Below are positions 51,201 to 53,916 of a stretch of 64,000 bases of DNA, piece by piece. The stretch comes from Pachypanchax playfairii (lineage: Eukaryota > Chordata > Actinopteri > Cyprinodontiformes > Aplocheilidae), in assembly GCA_006937955.1 (NCBI GenBank), contig SSNP01000292.1:340213-404212 (forward strand), in the 5' to 3' direction. The notes below the pieces were generated by a model that saw only the letters and a list, made by a program, of their open reading frames with translations, was not told the DNA's origin and searched no databases. The position numbers and the translations under genes are program-made. Positions within the stretch are counted from its first letter, which is position 1, and each line of letters starts with the position of its first letter.

Positions 51201-53916
51201 CCCTTTTAACAGGAAGAAACTTCTAGCAGAACCAGAACCAGAACCCGGCTCAGGATGGGCGGCCTTCTGCCTTAGCCGACTGGGGTCTGAGCTGACAGGA
51301 AAGAGACACAGACAAACAGAGATGTACAGTGGGGCAAAAAAAGTATTTAGTCAGCCACCAATTGTGTAAGTTCTCCCACTTAAAAAGATCAGAGAGGCCT
51401 GTAATTTTCATCATAGGTATACCTCAACTATGAGAGACAAAATGAGGAAAAAAAATCCAGAAAATGATTTTTAAAGAATTTATTTGCAAATTATGGTGGA
51501 AAATAAGTATTTGGTCACCTACAAACAAGTAAGATTTCTGGCTTTCACAGACCTGTAACTTCTTTAAGAGGCTCCTCGGTCCTCCACTCGTTACCTGTAT
51601 TAATGGCACCTGTGTGAACTCGTTATCAGTATAAAAGACACCTGTCCACAACTTCAAACAGTCACGCTCCAAACTCCACTATGGCCAAGACCAAAGAGCT
51701 GTCAAAGGACACCAGAAACAAAATTGTAGACCTTCACCAGGCTGGGAAGACTGAATCTGCAATAGGTAAGCAGCTTGGTGTGAAGAAATCAACTGTGGGA
51801 GCAATTATTAGAAAATGGAAGACATACAAGACCACTGATAATCTCCCTTGATCTGGGGCTCCACGCAAGATCTCACCCCGTGGGGTCAAAATGATCACAA
51901 GAACGGTGAGCAAAAATCCCAGAACCACACGGAGGGACCTAGTGAATGACCTGCAGAGAGCTGGGACCAAAGTAACAAAGGCTACCATCAGTAACACACT
52001 ACGCCGCCAGGGACTCAAATCCTGCAGTGCCAGACGTGTCCCCCTGCTGAAGCCAGGACACGTCCAGGCCCGTCTGCGGTTTGCTAGAGAGCATTTGGAT
52101 GATCCAGAAGAGGATTGGGAGAACATCATATGGTCAGATGAAACCAAAATAGAACTTTTTGGTAGAAACTCAACTTGTCGTGTTTGGAGGGGAAAGAATG
52201 CTGAGTTGGATCCAAAGAACACCATACCTACTGTAAAGCATGGGGGTGGAAACATCATGCTTTGGGGCTGTTTTTCTGCAAGGGGACCAGGACGACTGAT
52301 CCGTGTAAAGGAAAGAATGAATGGGGCCATGTATCGTAAGATTTTGAGTGAAAACCTCCTTCCATCAGCAAGGGCATTGAAAATGAGACGTGGCTGGGTC
52401 TTTCAGCATGACAATGATCCCAAACACACCGCCCGGGCAACGAAGGAGTGGCTTCGTAAGAAGCATTTCAAGGTCCTGGAGTGGCCTAGCCAGTCTCCAG
52501 ATCTCAACCCCATAGAAAATCTCTGGAGGGAGTTGAAAGTCCGTGTTGCCCAGCGTCAGCCCCAAAACATCACTGCTCTAGAGGAGATCTGCATGGAGGA
52601 ATGGGCCAAAATACCAGCAACAGTGTGTGAAAACCTTGTGAAGACTTACAGAAAACGTTTGACCTCTGTCATTGCCAACAAAGGCTATATAACAAAGTAT
52701 TGAGATTAACTTTTGTTATTGACCAAATACTTATTTTCCACCATAATTTGCAAATAAATTCTTTAAAAATCAGACAATGTGATTTTCTGGATTTTTTTTC
52801 CTCATTTTGTCTCTCATAGTTGAGGTATACCTATGATGAAAATTACAGGCCTCTCTGATCTTTTTAAGTGGGAGAACTTACACAATTGGTGGCTGACTAA
52901 ATACTTTTTTGCCCCACTGTACATGTAGATGGTTTAGAAGAAGCTATAATTTGTGTTAACTCATTAAGATCAGCTGGACAGAAACTGTCTAAACATGATT
53001 CAGATTCTAAAGCTGCTTCACTGGACAACGAACCAGAGACAACAGTGGGAAGGACATTATAGATTTTTTCTCTAATTTACTCTATTTTATTAGTAAAGAA
53101 TTCCATGAAGTCATCACTACTGAGGGTTACAGGGATACACGGTTCAACAGAAGTTGGGTTTTTTATTAATCTGGCTACAGTACTAAACAGAAACCTGGGA
53201 TTGTTCTTGTTCTCCTCTATGAGGGACGAGTAATACTCAGTTCTAACCCTACAAAGGGCTCTTTTGTATATGAGCAGACTTTGAGCAGACAGAGCTTAGT
53301 GGAACGCCATTTCCTTTCTAACTTTCTTGAAGTTCTTTTTAGCATATGCAGCTCTAAATTAAACCAAGGAGCCTCCTCTGGCTGGTTACCTTCATTTTCA
53401 GAGGAGCAACTTGATCCAATGACGTGCGCATTGAAGCTGTAAAATTATCAGTAAGATCATCAATTTGCCAGTCTGCAAAATCTCTGCAGCTGCTCTCTGT
53501 TATATTAATCTTCTGGAATGAAGATAAAGCTAACGGAATAGATTCTTTGAATTTAGTTACAGCATTTTCTGATAAACATCTACGGTAGGTAAAGTTTCTA
53601 TCTGGAGCGGTGAGGTCCATCATTGTAAATTCAAAGGTTATGAAAAAATGATCAGACAAGACAGGGTTGTGAGGAAACACTATCAGCTGTTCAATTTCTA
53701 CGCCATAAGTACTAAATACTAAATACTAAAATCATGCGTTTTTTTTTTGTTTCCACTTTCTGCAGTAACGATGTGATAGATCTGCCCAGGCTGCTGGAGT
53801 GGAAAGGTCTGTCTAATCAAAAGGTCAGAGAGGTGTTGGAAGCCTTACCTACAGACGAGTTTGAAGCTTATTCTATATCCTGGTTCTCATGTTTCTGCTA
53901 CTGCATTGGACCATGA
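3111..53916 (+). CDS. TNFAIP2/EXOC3-like (Sec6 family) protein, 11-exon gene
   Basis: Joining 11 exons (3111-3204, 21838-22210, 25957-26041, 30735-30836, 30929-31020, 31160-31276, 31414-31540, 31616-31723, 31835-31987, 32068-32180, 53766-53916) gives 1515 nt, 504 residues and a stop, with phase preserved at every junction. Exon 1 encodes a polybasic start, MGKKFWNKWRKKSKK, suited to membrane phospholipid binding. The rest is helical and lacks signal or transmembrane segments. Segments such as LLLIKWVLHKYLSQELL, VCLQELLNF, IARIYLSHLLKKNLRRL and LLEWKGLSNQKVREVLEAL fit the Sec6-type fold of TNFAIP2 and EXOC3-like proteins. Those proteins are known for vesicle tethering or membrane-protrusion roles; function here is by family only. 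At 504 residues it is somewhat short. Exon 5 needs a weak GTGAAA donor to stay open. Additional exons in the huge introns cannot be excluded. Confidence 0.72.
3340..3557 (-). repeat. Gypsy 3' LTR
   Basis: 218 bp, TG...CA, nearly identical to 11839-12057. It carries CCAAAATAAAACACC and a CTTTATTTTCTTCTTT tract; on the element strand the latter gives AAATAAAG, a likely poly(A) signal. Differences from the other LTR: G for A in the CATGAGCTAC segment and one C fewer in CAACCCGTC. Confidence 0.93.
3558..3572 (-). promoter_or_regulatory. Gypsy polypurine tract
   Basis: Directly inside the 3' LTR the minus strand reads GCGGGGTGGGAGGTA, a purine-rich run of the type that primes plus-strand DNA synthesis. 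Confidence 0.6.
3911..5611 (-). pseudogene. Gypsy integrase, interrupted by one stop
   Basis: The first part (5611-4661) holds an HHCC zinc-binding region (LHGGPASAHF ... CEQCVPC) and the catalytic core, with Asp in VAADI, Asp in HSDQGRQFE and Glu in GMVERFNR. A TAG at 4661-4663 right after the catalytic Glu region ends the frame. The same frame resumes downstream (4609-3911) with AFAYNTSVHTSTNYTPYFL, then GDLVWLHDP and the HWKGPYRV (GPY/F) module, and no chromodomain. One nonsense change therefore splits an otherwise intact integrase. Upstream, the frame joins RNase H only through a deletion/frameshift near 5600. Confidence 0.85.
5422..7638 (-). pseudogene. Gypsy pol, second copy: protease, RT, partial RNase H
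   Basis: Open for about 700 codons. The protease active site is LLDSGSTESF near the start. RT follows with FCIDYRRLN, LDFSNGYWQV, MPMGLTNSPATFQ and the catalytic YLDDVLIYS. RNase H begins at VYTDASLESVGAVLAQ and DRELWAIVWAV, then the second half is lost and the frame shifts near 5600. The frame is also open upstream across the gag stop at 7638, in the -1 frame relative to gag, as for Gypsy elements that make Gag-Pol by frameshifting. This copy lacks the 10-bp deletion seen in the first copy. Confidence 0.85.
7638..8659 (-). pseudogene. Gypsy gag, second copy, 5'-truncated at the gap
   Basis: Begins at the N (8660) with LPPPFSGEDKQSFSSWARQ and runs to the stop at 7638, lacking the first about 28 residues of the other copy. 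It contains the capsid-like retrotransposon Gag region (YELARILPTRLTKAAFLLWD, EEKFRRFLAGLDPALRAKC) and an Arg/Ser-rich tail. Across the N it appears fused in frame to RT of the upstream copy, which is a product of the join, not a natural protein. Confidence 0.85.
8660..8660. other. Single N at the Gypsy duplication junction
   Basis: The base between RT sequence (from 8661) and gag sequence (to 8659) is N. The two 2.9 kb copies meet exactly here, so the junction sequence is not supported by called bases. Confidence 0.95.
8661..10449 (-). pseudogene. Gypsy pol, first copy: protease and partial RT
   Basis: Same protease (LLDSGSTESF) and RT motifs as the second copy. A 10-bp deletion near 9656 (CTGCGGATCG present in the other copy at about 6762-6771) shifts the frame between protease and RT. 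RT stops at VTMPDF where the N gap begins, so RNase H and integrase are absent from this copy. Confidence 0.85.
10525..11625 (-). CDS. Gypsy Gag, first copy, full-length
   Basis: 366 residues from ATG at 11625. The N-terminus MWRRDTDPLDYKAWSEERPF leads into the Gag capsid-like domain (residues about 30-190), followed by a coiled segment (LTEDMKKIKMDMRRVREENN) and a basic Arg/Ser-rich tail (about 270-366). I see no canonical CX2CX4HX4C knuckle, only GHCQCTCREMGCW. The stop is close to the start of the -1 pol frame. It is the only undamaged reading frame of the element. Confidence 0.82.
   Translation of the reverse strand: MWRRDTDPLDYKAWSEERPFASNVRIELPPPFSGEDKQSFSSWARQYEVAVRALIGSTKCDYEYELARILPTRLTKAAFRLWDSLPATVQADYEATKEKLQEAFGQKHFLDCFRANLCARPRTPGESLEVYAAEISKLVQDAFPGYGEVAQKEEKFRRFLAGLDPALRAKCHEQGATDLDEALVIAGRCEMARETLKLDCVTPQVHQPQAGGAATATVHSISDGSRLHRAVEKLTEDMKKIKMDMRRVREENNRLRTSGWKEEWRSSQRGGHCQCTCREMGCWSRHPQSEQRGRSPVRSWQEKRVGENPSGRRGDWSPVKQHAFSPSRRSPSPARAPWFEEPQRQRGVRFLSPKRESSSSQSLKEM
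11820..11837 (-). promoter_or_regulatory. Gypsy primer-binding site
   Basis: One base inside the 5' LTR the minus strand reads TGGTGGCAGTGGTGGGAT. It starts with TGG, the complement of a tRNA CCA end, at the expected position. The tRNA species is not assigned. Confidence 0.65.
11839..12057 (-). repeat. Gypsy 5' LTR
   Basis: 219 bp, TG...CA, partner of 3340-3557 with two differences. It should contain the element promoter, directed toward lower coordinates and antisense to the host gene. Confidence 0.93.
12062..12477. other. Intron 1 DNA, no feature seen
   Basis: AT-rich sequence between the Gypsy target duplication and the Harbinger element. No exon or recognisable repeat. Confidence 0.4.
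12478..13119 (-). mobile_element. Truncated PIF/Harbinger-type element
   Basis: Imperfect terminal inverted repeats (GGTGCGTTCACACCGGC left; complement of GCCGGTGTGAATGCACC right) bound 642 bp, with TAA/TTA at the flanks as for 3-bp TWA target sites. Related short copies lie at 24030-24433 and 48816-49022. It carries a transposase fragment on the minus strand. Confidence 0.7.
12730..12915 (-). pseudogene. Harbinger transposase N-terminal fragment
   Basis: A short open stretch with KVSFQRYFRLSCALFEDFLL resembles the conserved N-terminal F..YFR(M/L)....F..LL helix of HARBI1-type nucleases. The DDE catalytic region is absent, so this is an internal-deletion derivative. Confidence 0.55.
13120..15620. 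other. Intron 1 DNA, no gene recognised
   Basis: Mixed sequence without recognisable coding homology. 13330-13620 is GC-richer with restriction-site-like palindromes (TCGACTCGA, CACGTG). 13640-14000 is A-rich and ends in a short GAGAGA tract. The Lys/Arg-rich stretch from 13871 looks like low-complexity AAG/AAA sequence and not a gene. Possibly old retroelement LTR material, unproven. Confidence 0.35.
15621..17515 (-). mobile_element. L2-type LINE copy 1, 5'-truncated
   Basis: Minus-strand non-LTR retrotransposon. Its 3' end is a CTACTACTACTAC microsatellite at about 15630 followed by the fish L2 tail (TTTAGCAGACGCTTTTATCC). RT occupies 17515-15861: PVSLLPFMSKILE, LDLSAAFDTVNH, GVPQGSVLGPLLF and HCYADDT. 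A 13-bp deletion near 16668 relative to the copy at 41568 shifts the frame just after YADDT. It lies within intron 1. Confidence 0.88.
15861..17515 (-). pseudogene. L2-type LINE reverse transcriptase, frameshifted
   Basis: Two overlapping frames (17515-16601 and 16643-15861) cover RT and the C-terminal region (SRIDYCNSLLASLP, LHWLPVAARIKYKALLL, RWWNDLPNSVR). The 13-bp deletion after the catalytic YADD separates them. Confidence 0.85.
17775..18066 (+). mobile_element. tRNA-derived SINE, copy 1
   Basis: The head GGCGGCTGTGGCTCAGTGG resembles a tRNA A-box region, and GGTGGATCGATCCCGGCTTCC resembles a B box. The body contains GTATCGGGTTGTGTGAGTG and the tail GTGTGAAAGCGCTTTGAGTG, ending ATTTACCATTTA. 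Two further copies are at 49096-49380 (+) and 56005-56265 (-). It is not a functional tRNA gene, since there is no cloverleaf 3' half. Confidence 0.78.
18226..18317 (+). repeat. Direct repeat flanking the minisatellites (left copy)
   Basis: 92 bp beginning ACCAACATTACCAAAATAA and ending AATAAGACAAGAC, about 85-90% identical by eye to 19901-19995 and in the same orientation. The pair brackets both minisatellites. Confidence 0.75.
18434..18700. repeat. 42-bp minisatellite, about six units
   Basis: Units of 42 bp begin at 18434, 18476, 18518, 18560, 18602 and 18644 (GGGGCCGCGATGAGAGGCGC type). The unit is 14 codons long and open on both strands; the minus strand reads a Leu/Ala/Arg-rich repeat (RGPLATLQTLYASL). 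GC-rich, unlike its AT-rich surroundings. Confidence 0.85.
18721..19490. repeat. 48-bp minisatellite, about 16 units
   Basis: Units of 48 bp in register from 18781 (core GGCGACGTCCTCAAACCCTG). They are diverged, alternating between two or three unit types. 48 bp is 16 codons; the minus strand reads Pro-rich units such as DAPPTPSPGFEDVAVR. Several frames stay open because the unit length is a multiple of three. Confidence 0.88.
19901..19995 (+). repeat. Direct repeat flanking the minisatellites (right copy)
   Basis: 95 bp matching 18226-18317. Downstream sequence continues to match loosely (ACTAGAAAT...AAACTAA). TGTCAGG at 19489 and CCTGACA at 20109-20115 could be ends of a solo LTR or DNA element, but no target duplication is visible. 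Confidence 0.7.
20799..20995 (+). mobile_element. Fragment of a Tc1/mariner-type MITE
   Basis: Begins ACAGTGCTGTGAAAATC, then TTTGCCCCTTCCTGATTTC, the left end of a common fish Tc1-like inverted repeat. It is interrupted after about 200 bp, and no right end is present. Confidence 0.6.
21012..21170 (+). pseudogene. L2/CR1-type LINE RT fragment
   Basis: Conceptual reading gives LNWFKSCLSDSFQFVHSNNE and then, after a damaged codon, a stretch like the SHGVPQGSV region of L2/CR1 RT. Multiple stops; a decayed fragment 700 bp before host exon 2. Confidence 0.45.
21838..22210 (+). CDS. TNFAIP2-like exon 2 (residues 32-156)
   Basis: Acceptor CTCTGTAG at 21830-21837; donor CTGAG|GTGGGT after 22210, phase 2. 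This is the largest exon, 373 bases. It encodes an acidic/helical stretch with FQQLLEVPSEAFL, CSAEQFVSHELHRL and the hydrophobic CLLLIKWVLHKYL, the last matching the Leu-rich helix typical of the Sec6/TNFAIP2 family. Confidence 0.75.
22211..24029. other. Intron 2 DNA, mostly unassigned
   Basis: No exon. Sequences starting TTAAAGAGTAACTAAACCCC (23166) and TTAAAGCGTAACTGAACCCC (23991) are two same-orientation copies of what looks like the end of a TTAA-flanked MITE; matching opposite ends were not found. Confidence 0.35.
24030..24433 (-). mobile_element. Harbinger-type relic, second copy
   Basis: Shares GAAGTTCAGCTAGCTGAACT, the ATCAACCAATCAGAGC block and the right end (GCTTGACGCTGACAA...CACCATAA) with 12478-13119. 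The left inverted repeat is missing and the transposase stretch is degraded. Confidence 0.6.
24703..24997. mobile_element. Non-autonomous hAT element with 8-bp target duplication
   Basis: Starts CAGGGCTGGTTCTGGG and ends AGGGCCGGCCCTG (inverted termini), flanked on both sides by the same 8 bp, GGTTCAGT (24695-24702 and 24998-25005). An 8-bp duplication is diagnostic of hAT. 295 bp, no coding capacity, contains a T15 run. Confidence 0.82.
25957..26041 (+). CDS. TNFAIP2-like exon 3 (residues 156-184)
   Basis: Acceptor TTTTTCCCAG ends at 25956. The first T completes Ser156 with AG from exon 2, then QELLSDPDPSLLKGW follows. Donor CAG|GTAAGA after 26041 is near-perfect. An acceptor four bases downstream (GTCAG at 25960) would break the frame. 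Confidence 0.75.
26606..27170. mobile_element. TTAA-target MITE, copy 1
   Basis: TTAAAGAAGCCCTTCC at the left and GGCCTCTTTAA at the right form inverted ends with TTAA on both sides. The interior has AACAGGTCAACAACTTC, GCCTAGCATGCTG and ATAACCACAAAGTC blocks shared with copies at 33933-34473 and 58303-58857. A 4-bp TTAA target fits piggyBac or Kolobok; no transposase is encoded. Confidence 0.78.
27600..29198 (-). mobile_element. Tc1-like DNA transposon, copy 1
   Basis: About 200-bp terminal inverted repeats beginning CAGTGGGGCAAAAAAGTATT, flanked by TA on both sides (27598-27599, 29199-29200). 1599 bp with one transposase frame on the minus strand. Very similar to 51327-52919 and 63517-64000. 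Inserted in intron 3, inside an older Myb/SANT relic. Confidence 0.92.
27816..28828 (-). pseudogene. Tc1 transposase, 10-bp deletion
   Basis: N-terminal paired-like HTH region (SKDTRNKIVDLHQAGKTESA) and DD34E catalytic residues (WSDETK, QHDNDPKH, NPIENLW) are all present. A 10-bp deletion at about 28333, after NSTCRV, shifts the frame between the first and second Asp; the copy at 51681 retains the missing GAGGGGAAAG. Not functional as it stands. Confidence 0.9.
29511..30289 (-). mobile_element. TTAA-flanked DNA element carrying a first exon
   Basis: Inverted ends TTAAAGGAACTTAAGGCA (left) and TGCCTTAAGTCCCTTTAA (right) bound 779 bp, with TTAA at each end. The interior encodes a start codon and a donor-terminated exon on the minus strand, as if an autonomous multi-exon element lost everything after exon 1. 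A single N is at 30136. Confidence 0.62.
29758..30039 (-). pseudogene. Orphan first exon within the TTAA element
   Basis: ATG at 30039 opens MAAVDLDSNTEGILMDVSAA, then a basic stretch (SGTTRKKKTLSAASRESKKK) and NIGYAFGSWRELQLHLGV ... DADMAHFLVTR, a short helical motif that I associate with N-termini of fish transposon proteins. It ends at an AG|GTGAGA donor. No continuation exon is seen. A real small host exon is the alternative. Confidence 0.45.
30735..30836 (+). CDS. TNFAIP2-like exon 4 (residues 185-218)
   Basis: Acceptor GTGTCTGCAG ends at 30734; donor CAG|GTGTTG after 30836. Exactly 34 codons, phase 0 at both ends, encoding REVSEYLHKILQAD and ending YGDIIQ. Intron 3 upstream (4.7 kb) holds a TTAA MITE, a Tc1 copy and a TTAA element. 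Confidence 0.75.
30929..31020 (+). CDS. TNFAIP2-like exon 5 (residues 219-249), irregular donor
   Basis: Acceptor GATTTGAAG ends at 30928 and the frame reads FVNAMSCAAQETT then HQVHQVCLQELLN. The strong-looking donor ATA|GTAAGA after 31028 would put TGA (31022-31024) in frame. Using AACTT|GTGAAA after 31020 instead leaves phase 2, and the C opening exon 6 completes Phe249 to give ELLNFYTAEQ. So either a weak donor is used, or the copy has lost one T (AACTTTGTGAAATA would also fit) and is damaged. Confidence 0.6.
31160..31276 (+). CDS. TNFAIP2-like exon 6 (residues 249-288)
   Basis: A 17-base T run (31143-31157) and AG at 31158-31159 form the acceptor; donor CTCAG|GTGGGT follows 31276, phase 2. 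Encodes a charged amphipathic helix, YTAEQVKILQEKVKIWKKNL, then CFLKTLRTLREL. Confidence 0.75.
31414..31540 (+). CDS. TNFAIP2-like exon 7 (residues 288-330)
   Basis: Acceptor TGGGTTCAG ends at 31413 and donor AAG|GTATTT follows 31540. G completes Arg288, then KYVQSKEEYTSSSLFEEIVA and NLLMKAVCHLTK, a Leu-rich helical segment of the Sec6-like domain. Confidence 0.75.
31616..31723 (+). CDS. TNFAIP2-like exon 8 (residues 331-366)
   Basis: The acceptor is a tandem CAGCAG (31613-31618), a NAGNAG site, so Gln331 may be included or skipped without changing frame. Encodes THLRKYFRAGNRQLGLFKDL and FPKLSYAEDEQK. Donor AAG|GTGAAG follows 31723. Confidence 0.72.
31835..31987 (+). CDS. TNFAIP2-like exon 9 (residues 367-417)
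   Basis: Acceptor TTTGATCCCAG ends at 31834; donor CTG|GTGAGG follows 31987. Exactly 51 codons: AYIIIARIYLSHLLKKNLRR, then RWSPDVALAVASDTAQL and QTISEL. This is the most family-like segment: a long helix followed by a W-S-P-D-V turn. Confidence 0.78.
32068..32180 (+). CDS. TNFAIP2-like exon 10 (residues 418-455)
   Basis: Acceptor TTATTCTGCAG ends at 32067; donor CAGAG|GTAAAA follows 32180, phase 2. Encodes APGVQCCTVMLQKIPEILEC then DSLKLIIAQHQHGQ. The next matching exon is 21.6 kb downstream, beyond a DIRS element, an L2 LINE and a Tc1 copy. Confidence 0.75.
32181..33932. other. Start of intron 10, no gene seen
   Basis: Unassigned DNA. 32600-32900 contains GC-richer sequence with stops in all useful frames. 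No repeats recognised with confidence. Confidence 0.4.
33933..34473. mobile_element. TTAA-target MITE, copy 2
   Basis: TTAAAGAGGCCCTTCC left and GGCCTCTTTAA right, TTAA at both edges. About 540 bp, same interior blocks as 26606-27170 and 58303-58857 but with an extra segment around 34222-34257 (TATACCTTGCTCTCATAGG) shared with copy 3. Confidence 0.8.
35381..35518. repeat. DIRS terminal palindrome
   Basis: A perfect 30-bp inverted repeat (35394-35423 and 35476-35505, arm TATTGTAACCCCAGATTCTA...) with a 52-bp loop, extended outward by AACGTTGGT/ACCAACGTT. The loop holds GGGTTTACCCCCTGGCGCG, which is complementary to the repeats at 39828-39895, consistent with the internal complementary region DIRS elements use in replication. 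Confidence 0.85.
35548..36129 (-). pseudogene. DIRS tyrosine recombinase, truncated
   Basis: N-terminal part MDPTSCSLGNVLSFLQQLMD ... HPLMKRFLKGVHRHRP, then a TGA at 35908-35910, probably a former Trp codon, and the same frame continues with the core-domain Arg box TSTKRVSDLSVL. The frame ends at the terminal repeat before any HxxR or catalytic Tyr, so the C-terminal catalytic half is missing. Confidence 0.75.
36228..37815 (-). pseudogene. DIRS reverse transcriptase and RNase H, frameshifted
   Basis: RT is spread over two frames, one starting MRPILNLSLFN near 37815 and one with IRILFYMDDLLLLTRSREE. RNase H (VFTDASLSGWGG, IYTDNRAAAACINGQGG) lies in a third frame, 37150-36248. At least two frameshifts separate the parts. 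Confidence 0.82.
38043..39718 (-). pseudogene. DIRS gag-like region, broken
   Basis: The first part (39718-39449) starts MSSVIRLCPSCQTGYIMGYD and contains further Cys pairs (CICEGY, CRCCWLL), a probable zinc-binding N-terminus. A later part (39191-38586) has a helical body (KHEQLISRFTNRTHQC) and a Gln/Arg/Pro-rich tail. Several frames are involved, so it is not intact. Confidence 0.6.
39828..39929. repeat. DIRS right inverted terminal repeat
   Basis: Contains two copies of GCGCCAAGGGGTAAACC in tandem, then GCGATAGCCTTAAAGGGCGAA and TATACGAAATAGAACC. The latter part is the reverse complement of the left-end sequence at 35513-35553. Confidence 0.8.
39930..41567. other. Intron 10 repeats, unassigned
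   Basis: 39930-40020 continues the short GTTAGC..TTCATTAGCAGCAG..CTCCAGTAAC repeat split by the DIRS. 40480-41100 has TTTATCAAA/TTTAATAAATC-type ends suggesting an old DNA transposon. 41180-41230 is the start of an interspersed repeat (GCCCGAGCACCGAAGGGGGT). No gene. Confidence 0.4.
41789..43552 (-). pseudogene. L2-type LINE RT, one internal stop
   Basis: 506 codons are open from 43309 to 41789, with PVSLLPFMSKILE, LDLSAAFDTVNH, GVPQGSVLGPLLF, HCYADDTQLL and the C-terminal LHWLPVAARIKYKALLL region. Upstream in the same frame (43552-43325) FATYFTDKIAYIKNQF precedes a TAA where copy 1 has GAA (Glu), so one nonsense mutation breaks ORF2. Confidence 0.88.
43811..44515 (-). pseudogene. L2-type LINE endonuclease domain, frameshifted
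   Basis: LALTETWIRPDNTATPAAL, VYRPPG-like VIYRPPGGKMEQF, and VMGDMNIHINK match the apurinic/apyrimidinic endonuclease of L2/CR1 elements. A frameshift near 44050 separates this from MQVTPLHLSDHFLI (44002-43811), which carries the conserved S-D-H motif. Confidence 0.82.
45403..46054. mobile_element. Harbinger-like MITE with TTA target duplication
   Basis: Left end TGCCGCTTTTCCACTGACAG and right end TCGGTGGAAAAGGGGCA are inverted repeats, flanked by TTA at 45400-45402 and 46055-46057. 652 bp without a transposase; the 3-bp TTA duplication fits PIF/Harbinger. Confidence 0.7.
46377..46660 (+). mobile_element. SINE-like element, second family
   Basis: GGGGCGTTGCACAGTGGAAC and GGTACTGGGTTCAAATCCGG resemble A and B boxes. 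The body has AGTGTGCATGTTCCC, TCCAAAAACACGCGAGAGG and the end TGGACTGGTGTCCTGTCCAG, a common fish interspersed repeat. Confidence 0.6.
46862..47766. repeat. 22-bp minisatellite, about 41 units
   Basis: Consensus TTTAGAACCTATAGCCAGCATG repeated for 905 bp with alternating CCTGC/CCAGC/ACAGC variants. Older-looking half-repeats continue on both sides (GACAGTTTAGAACC, ACAGTTTATAACC). In intron 10. Confidence 0.92.
48201..48345 (+). CDS. Candidate alternative last exon of the TNFAIP2-like gene
   Basis: A long pyrimidine tract (48160-48197, TTTTTTCTTTTCTTTCC...) ends in CCCTAG at 48200. Reading in the phase left by exon 10 gives SVEAALFRVISFYLN then MSEDTGFIAYSFYSD and a TAA at 48343-48345 after 47 further codons. 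Splicing exon 10 to here would replace the Sec6-like C-terminus with this tail. No family match is recognised. It could be chance, but acceptor strength and phase both fit. Confidence 0.3.
48816..49022. mobile_element. Short Harbinger-type MITE with TAA duplication
   Basis: TGGTGCGTTCACACTGGCCC left, and GGTGTTAACGCACCA right as inverted ends, with TAA at 48813-48815 and 49023-49025. 207 bp; internal CAACGTCAGAAGCGTCAAG and CGTTACTTGACGTTGACAA match the longer copy at 12478-13119. Confidence 0.78.
49096..49380 (+). mobile_element. tRNA-derived SINE, copy 2
   Basis: Same family as 17775-18066: GAGCGGCTGTGGCTTGGTAG head, GATCAATCCCGGCTTCCACC, the GTATCGGGTTGTGTGAGTG body and the AGTGTGAAAGCGCTTTGAG tail ending ATTTACCATTTACC. 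Confidence 0.78.
49381..51004. other. Intron 10 DNA, unassigned
   Basis: No exon or recognisable element. The open stretch at 49394-49618 has no splice context or family match; 50380-50700 is AT-rich. Confidence 0.4.
51327..52919 (+). mobile_element. Tc1-like DNA transposon, copy 2
   Basis: CAGTGGGGCAAAAAAAGTAT at the left and its complement at the right, about 200-bp inverted repeats, TA at 51325-51326 and 52920-52921. 1593 bp. Inserted in a LINE relic in intron 10, in sense with the host gene. Confidence 0.93.
51681..52703 (+). pseudogene. Tc1 transposase, one nonsense codon
   Basis: ATG at 51681; 341 codons including the stop at 52701-52703. It has the HTH DNA-binding half (KQLGVKKSTVGAIIRKWK, TRRDLVNDLQRAGTKV) and the complete DD34E triad (WSDETK, QHDNDPKH, NPIENLW). 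The sole lesion seen is TGA at 51849-51851 (codon 57), where copy 1 has CGA: a CpG-type C-to-T change within the DNA-binding domain. The nearest thing to an intact transposase in the window. Confidence 0.93.
53354..53680 (-). pseudogene. LINE endonuclease/linker fragment
   Basis: 108 codons beginning MFPHNPVLSDHFFITFEFTM. The L-S-D-H motif is the last conserved block of LINE endonucleases. The rest (SFQKINITESSC, DWQIDDLTDNFTASMRTSLD) fits the linker before RT. Confidence 0.6.
53766..53916 (+). CDS. TNFAIP2-like exon 11 (C-terminus, residues 455-504)
   Basis: Acceptor TTTCTGCAG ends at 53765. T completes Ser455, then NDVIDLPRLLEWKGLSNQKV and LEALPTDEF, ending SWFSCFCYCIGP before TGA 53914-53916. 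The Leu-rich, Trp-Lys-Gly-Leu motif is what the C-terminus of Sec6-like proteins shows. The Cys-rich tail (CFCYC) could be lipidated, which is an inference. Confidence 0.72.

Larger units (their letters stand above)
51005..53705 (-). mobile_element. LINE relic (L2-like) split by Tc1 copy 2
   Basis: 51005-51324 is 3'-end-like sequence (TTTATTTATTTATAAAGCGCC and AAGGAACGACTCCCTTTTAA). 52922-53705 is the 5' side, encoding SDHFFITFEF and further residues of an endonuclease-RT linker on the minus strand. The Tc1 element interrupts it at a TA; the RT core has been lost. Confidence 0.6.

Noticed and set aside
51734..52330. 198-codon minus-strand frame (and 28215-28775 on the plus strand)
   Set aside because: Antisense of the Tc1 transposase, identical in both copies.
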